Shown: positions 61,011-64,000 of the stretch, in pieces
Layout of the letters: every line of letters starts with the position of its first letter
Numbering within the stretch: position 1 is the stretch's first letter
From: Gudongella sp049310905
GTDB taxonomy: Bacteria > Bacillota > Clostridia > Tissierellales > Tissierellaceae
Direction: 5' to 3'
Assembly (NCBI RefSeq): GCF_049310905.1
Contig: NZ_JBMEMN010000006.1
Span: forward strand, 18,651-82,650
DNA length: 64,000 nucleotides
Translations under genes and position numbers: made by a program
The notes under the pieces: model-generated
Seen by the model: the letters and a program-made list of their open reading frames with translations, nothing else
What the model was told of the DNA's origin: nothing
The model's database searches: none

Positions 61011-61505
61011 TTATCTCATTTTAAATGATTCTTTAAATCTAAGGGAACTCCCATGACAAATAGCTACAGCTAATGCATCCGCAACATCATCAGGTTTTGG
61101 AATTTTATCTAAGTTCAAAAGAATCTTGACCATTTCCTGAACCTGTCTCTTTTCAGCTCTTCCATACCCAACGACAGCCTGTTTTACCTGTAGTGGAGTA
61201 TACTCGTAAATCTCAAGGTCATAGTTAACCGCAGCCAGTATTTGAACACCTCTAGCATGTCCTACTTTTATTGCAGTTTTAACATTTTTATTAAAGAATA
61301 ATTCCTCAATTGCAAGATCATCAGGCTTATATCTGATTATTATATCAGTAAGCTGATTATACACTGCCTTTAATCTGTCAGGAAACAGCTGATCAGATGG
61401 AGTCACTATGGCTCCGTAGTCGATAACATTGCATTTATTCCCAATGTATTCAACCACACCATAACCAACTGTAGCTATTCCAGGATCTACTCCCAAAATT
61501 ACCAT
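61011..61505 (-). CDS. ruvC: Crossover junction endodeoxyribonuclease RuvC
   Basis: Resolvase of Holliday junctions. 164 residues with the RNase H-like catalytic acidic residues in LGVDPGIATVGYG, LAIEELFFNKN and KPDDVADALAVAI. Followed by ruvA and ruvB. Confidence 0.98.
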   Translation of the reverse strand: MVILGVDPGIATVGYGVVEYIGNKCNVIDYGAIVTPSDQLFPDRLKAVYNQLTDIIIRYKPDDLAIEELFFNKNVKTAIKVGHARGVQILAAVNYDLEIYEYTPLQVKQAVVGYGRAEKRQVQEMVKILLNLDKIPKPDDVADALAVAICHGSSLRFKESFKMR

Positions 61506-61576
61506 AATACACCTCTTCCAACATTTTATCCTTCATCTATTGTATCATACATAGCCTGTAAAACTAAACTGTAATT

Positions 61577-61610
61577 TAAAACCCTCTGACTAATAAACAT
61601 GTCAGAGGGT
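61577..61610 (-). terminator. Terminator after the 244-residue protein gene
   Basis: Minus strand 10-bp perfect stem (61610-61601 with 61590-61581), 10-nt loop, then TTTT. It separates the uncharacterised gene from ruvC. Confidence 0.7.
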
Positions 61611-61640
61611 AGTACTATTATTCAATAACAATAATTGCTC

Positions 61641-62375
61641 TTATCGATATCTTTTCAGCACTCTGTCATTCAATCCATTCCAGTATGCGTCCTTAAATAA
61701 TCTCATTCCATTTCTTGATACAATCTTTATTACTTCATTGTATACATTGGATAAATCATCCATTGTCAATAGTGTTTCATCTTCAGTTATATTGGCGGAT
61801 GACGATTCGTAATCAATAGTCAATTGCTTATCCAGATATCTATTAAGACTGAATATTTTATTCCGTATGACTTTCTCACAATATCTACCAATAAGATTAT
61901 GCAAGTTATTACTTGAATCCTCATCTCTCTCGAGATTTTCAAATATCTCATCACGAAGCTCCTGAACAGGCTCAGTGAAGGTATCAAAATGAAATAAGTA
62001 CTTCTGATAATACAACTCATTTATAGAATATGTTTTTACAGTTATGTCCTCAAGTCTATTGGCTTCTTTAATGTTTATAAATCCACCTTTGTATCCTTCA
62101 AGATATAAAAGAAGTTCTAGCCTGTTGATGTCTTCATGAATAAGTTCTCCAAGATTCATTGCTATCAATTGATTTCCACGTCTATTTTTCAAGATTCTAG
62201 AAATATGATTTCTCAAGTATTTTATTGATACGTACTTGGGGAAAATATTTCTGATGTTGTCTTCAATATCGTACAAATTCAAAAGGATATGTATGCTATT
62301 TAGATCATTTTTGAATAAAAAATTATGCTTTAACCCTTCATAAAGATCATAAAATGTGTCATTAGATAAAGCCAT
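61641..62375 (-). CDS. Uncharacterised 244-residue protein
   Basis: I do not recognise this family. 244 residues, rich in Leu, Asn, Ile and charged residues, predicted largely alpha-helical, without Cys clusters, signal peptide or membrane segments. Visible local features are the N-terminal helix DTFYDLYEGLKHNFLFKND, an asparagine/serine-rich turn at about 170-185 (ERDEDSSNNLHN), and a C-terminal positively charged end. It has a good ribosome site (AAGGAGG) and its own terminator, so it is a real gene. Base use is as in its neighbours. It stands alone between ruvC and asnA. Confidence 0.8.
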   Translation of the reverse strand: MALSNDTFYDLYEGLKHNFLFKNDLNSIHILLNLYDIEDNIRNIFPKYVSIKYLRNHISRILKNRRGNQLIAMNLGELIHEDINRLELLLYLEGYKGGFINIKEANRLEDITVKTYSINELYYQKYLFHFDTFTEPVQELRDEIFENLERDEDSSNNLHNLIGRYCEKVIRNKIFSLNRYLDKQLTIDYESSSANITEDETLLTMDDLSNVYNEVIKIVSRNGMRLFKDAYWNGLNDRVLKRYR

Positions 62376-62500
62376 CTATAGCATCCCTCCTTAAGAACTT
62401 TCCACTTCAAATATGAATAGCGGTATTTTCTATTATACTATAAATTAGCTTATAATTGTTTAATAAAATTGGATTGATTTGTTACAAAATCTTAATAAAG

Positions 62501-62528
62501 CTAATGAGGCTAGATCTAGCCTCATTAG
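62501..62528 (-). terminator. Terminator after asnA (28-nt palindrome)
   Basis: 28-nt perfect palindrome, arms of 14 bp without loop, followed on the minus strand by CTTTATT. It lies 42 nt after the asnA stop. Confidence 0.7.
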
Positions 62529-62570
62529 GAAGCTCTTTAAACTGCTATTTAAAATATTCGTGGCTTTATT

Positions 62571-63560
62571 CTATAATAGGAAGATTCCTTCATCCTCGCA
62601 TCTCATAAGTTCCTCTCTGGTCCATACTGATGCCTGAACTTGTCCTATGTGTTTAGCCTGCAGGAAATACATGCATATTCTTGACTGACCAATTCCCCCT
62701 CCAATGGTATAAGGAAGTTCTCCAGCCATAAGCTTTTTGTGATAATCCAAAGACATTCGATCTTCTGCAGCCGCAAGCTTAATCTGTTTTTCCAATGATT
62801 TTTGATCAACCCTGATACCCATACTGGATAGTTCTATTGATTCTTCCAAAGCTGGATTCCAAAATAAGATATCGCCGTTAAGTTCCCAATCATCATAATC
62901 AGGAGCTCTTAAATCATGAGGTTTCCCAGACTCAAGAGAGCCGCCGATTCTGTATATGAAAACAGCTCCATATTCTTCAGTTATACGGTGTTCTCTTTCC
63001 TTCGGAGTTGCATCAGGCCATCTGTCCTCAAGCTCTTGTGTACTAATAAAAGTAATTTCATCAGGTAACTTTTTATACAATCTTATTGGATACTTTTCAT
63101 TTATAAACTTCTCAGTCTCCTTAAAAGCTCCATAAATTGCACTAACTACTTCCTTGAGGTATTCCAGATTTCTGTCTTCCTTACGTATGACCTTCTCCCA
63201 ATCCCACTGGTCAACATAAATTGAGTGGATGTTGTCTACAAATTCATCAGGTCTGATTGCATTCATATCAGTATATAGACCTTCGCCAACCCCAAATTCG
63301 TACCACTTGAGTGCCATTCTTTTCCATTTTGCCAAAGATTGTACTATCTCAAGATCTTGTTTGTACTTTCTCATTTGAAAGGATACCGCTTTTTCGGTTC
63401 CGGAGAGATTATCATTCAGACCAGTTTCTGGCTCTACAAACAATGGTGCAGATACTCGAGTAAGATTAAGATTATCCGCCAGTCTCCTCTCAAAAAAATC
63501 CTTGATATGCTTGATTCCAACTTGTGCTTCTCTAGCTGTAAAACCATTTACCATCATCAT
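62571..63560 (-). CDS. asnA: Aspartate-ammonia ligase (asparagine synthetase A)
   Basis: Makes asparagine from aspartate, ammonia and ATP. 329 residues from the ATG at 63560 (GGGAG 8 nt before it). It resembles class II tRNA synthetases: RVSAPLFVEPETGLNDNL, FGVGEGLYTDMNAIRPDE, YVDQWDWEKVI, LDYHKKLMAGELPYTIGGGIGQSRICMYFL. Regulated by an Asn-specific T-box. Confidence 0.97.
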   Translation of the reverse strand: MMMVNGFTAREAQVGIKHIKDFFERRLADNLNLTRVSAPLFVEPETGLNDNLSGTEKAVSFQMRKYKQDLEIVQSLAKWKRMALKWYEFGVGEGLYTDMNAIRPDEFVDNIHSIYVDQWDWEKVIRKEDRNLEYLKEVVSAIYGAFKETEKFINEKYPIRLYKKLPDEITFISTQELEDRWPDATPKEREHRITEEYGAVFIYRIGGSLESGKPHDLRAPDYDDWELNGDILFWNPALEESIELSSMGIRVDQKSLEKQIKLAAAEDRMSLDYHKKLMAGELPYTIGGGIGQSRICMYFLQAKHIGQVQASVWTREELMRCEDEGIFLL

Positions 63561-63589
63561 TCTTATCACTCCCTTATATTTTTTTAAAT

Positions 63590-63626
63590 AAAAAAACCTT
63601 TCGTCCTTATGTAAAGGACGAAAGGT
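63590..63626 (-). terminator. T-box terminator before asnA
   Basis: Minus strand 11-bp perfect stem (63626-63616 with 63606-63596), 9-nt loop, followed by seven U residues. Alternative to the T-box antiterminator. Confidence 0.92.
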
Positions 63627-63862
63627 TACTTTCGCGGTACCACCTAAATTAGCAATATGCTCTCTTATTCCGTACAGAAATTAATCGATACGTCATAGCT
63701 TATAACGGGCTATACCGTCTGAGTCTACTTGACATGGTCTTTCGATCAGATACTCAAGGATGTTCTTCATGCAAGTTTTCGTATCAGGCTCTCACCTCCC
63801 CTGAATCGCTTCAACTAAACTCCTGCACTACTCTTCCCTTCACTGTAGTGTATTAACTTATT
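63627..63862 (-). promoter_or_regulatory. T-box leader, AAC (Asn) specifier, upstream of asnA
   Basis: Contains the T-box motif GGTGGTACCGCGAA (63644-63631). Stem I has the specifier AAC in ATGAAGAACATCCTTGAGT, matching Asn and located as in the aspS leader. It should raise asnA expression when tRNA-Asn is uncharged. The leader fills most of the 440 nt without a gene at the right end of the window. Confidence 0.92.
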
Positions 63863-63866
63863 TGAT

Positions 63867-63895
63867 AGTATATACCTTCAGAAATTATTTGTCAA
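63867..63895 (-). promoter_or_regulatory. Promoter of the asnA T-box transcript
   Basis: Minus strand TTGACA (63895-63890), 17-nt spacer, TATACT (63872-63867). Confidence 0.85.
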
Positions 63896-63959
63896 TAAAA
63901 ATCTATATTATTTCTTATATCTCCGGGAGTTTGACAGTTTAATAAAGATATAACCCTTG

Positions 63960-63993
63960 AAAGCCTTGAAATTATCGGCTTTTTATTATTTTT
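63960..63993 (+). terminator. Terminator-like hairpin at the right edge
   Basis: AAAGCC pairs with GGCTTT around an 11-nt loop, followed by a T-rich tract (TTTTATTATTTTTTT) on the plus strand. No plus-strand gene is upstream of it in the window, so its purpose is not clear. Confidence 0.45.
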
Positions 63994-64000
63994 TTGCCAT

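Noticed and set aside
1..64000. CRISPR arrays, IS elements, prophage or defence genes
   Set aside because: No spaced direct repeats, transposase, integrase or phage-type genes are seen; gene order is core chromosomal throughout.

Overview
The window looks like a piece of the core chromosome of a low-GC Gram-positive anaerobe of the class Clostridia (Clostridia/Tissierellia type; I cannot place it closer than that). The pointers are AT-rich DNA, strong AGGAGG ribosome sites, T-box and TPP leaders, a SCIFF peptide with its radical-SAM maturase (a clostridial hallmark), RqcH, RemA, SepF, PrkC/Stp and a SpoIID-like protein. I see no IS elements, prophage, CRISPR array or integrase. Nearly everything is on the minus strand. 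The exceptions are tmcAL, rpmB, rqcH and one tRNA-Pro, each convergent with its left- or right-hand neighbour through a shared hairpin terminator.

Layout from left to right. 1-3021: plsX (cut by the window edge), rpmF, a YceD-like protein and ackA. 3298-4551: tmcAL on the plus strand. 4583-10349: a coiled-coil protein, coaD, rsmD, recG, fakA and an Asp23 protein. 10537-10728: rpmB. 10797-12194: thiN and thiT behind a TPP riboswitch. 12242-26781: a long housekeeping run (rpe, rsgA, prkC, stp, rlmN, rsmB, a zinc peptidase, fmt, def, priA, coaBC, rpoZ, gmk, remA, yicC) that couples translation quality, Ser/Thr signalling and coenzyme A synthesis. 27071-28846: rqcH. 28855-35203: pyrR, an rluD-like gene, lspA, and the division cluster divIVA-ylmH-ylmG-sepF-yggS, headed by a HlyD-like adaptor and a small membrane protein. 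35306-35382: tRNA-Pro(GGG). 35410-42451: gpsA, plsY, der, a DUF512 protein, glyA, a CsoR/CstR-type regulator, an RseC-family protein and tcdA. 42444-51108: aspS behind a T-box with a GAC (Asp) specifier, hemZ, a metallo-hydrolase, dtd, relA and recJ. 51173-55701: a LapA-like protein, secF, secD, scfB, scfA and yajC. 55761-62375: tgt, queA, spoIID-like, ruvBAC and an uncharacterised 244-residue protein. 62571-63895: asnA behind a T-box with an AAC (Asn) specifier.

The most interesting observation is at 41314-41736. The RseC-family (SoxR-reducing/MucC) gene is interrupted by one in-frame UGA, exactly where the family has the first cysteine of its N-terminal Cys cluster (Ser-Gly-UGA-Gly-Ser-Cys-Asn-Ser-Cys). 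The frame is open on both sides, a good ribosome site precedes the GTG start, and a compact hairpin with G first in its apical loop starts 14 nt after the UGA, as expected of a bacterial SECIS. I read it as a candidate selenoprotein that a standard gene caller would truncate to a membrane fragment. The next gene encodes a CsoR-family repressor whose metal-ligand His is replaced by Tyr, leaving a Cys31/Cys60 pair as in persulfide-sensing CstR, so the two may form a small thiol/selenol redox module.

Other points: yggS seems to start at an AUU codon; tmcAL, lspA, gpsA and the csoR-like gene are best read from TTG; a terminator-like hairpin lies between scfA and scfB; and several intergenic hairpins are perfect palindromes of 26-30 nt.
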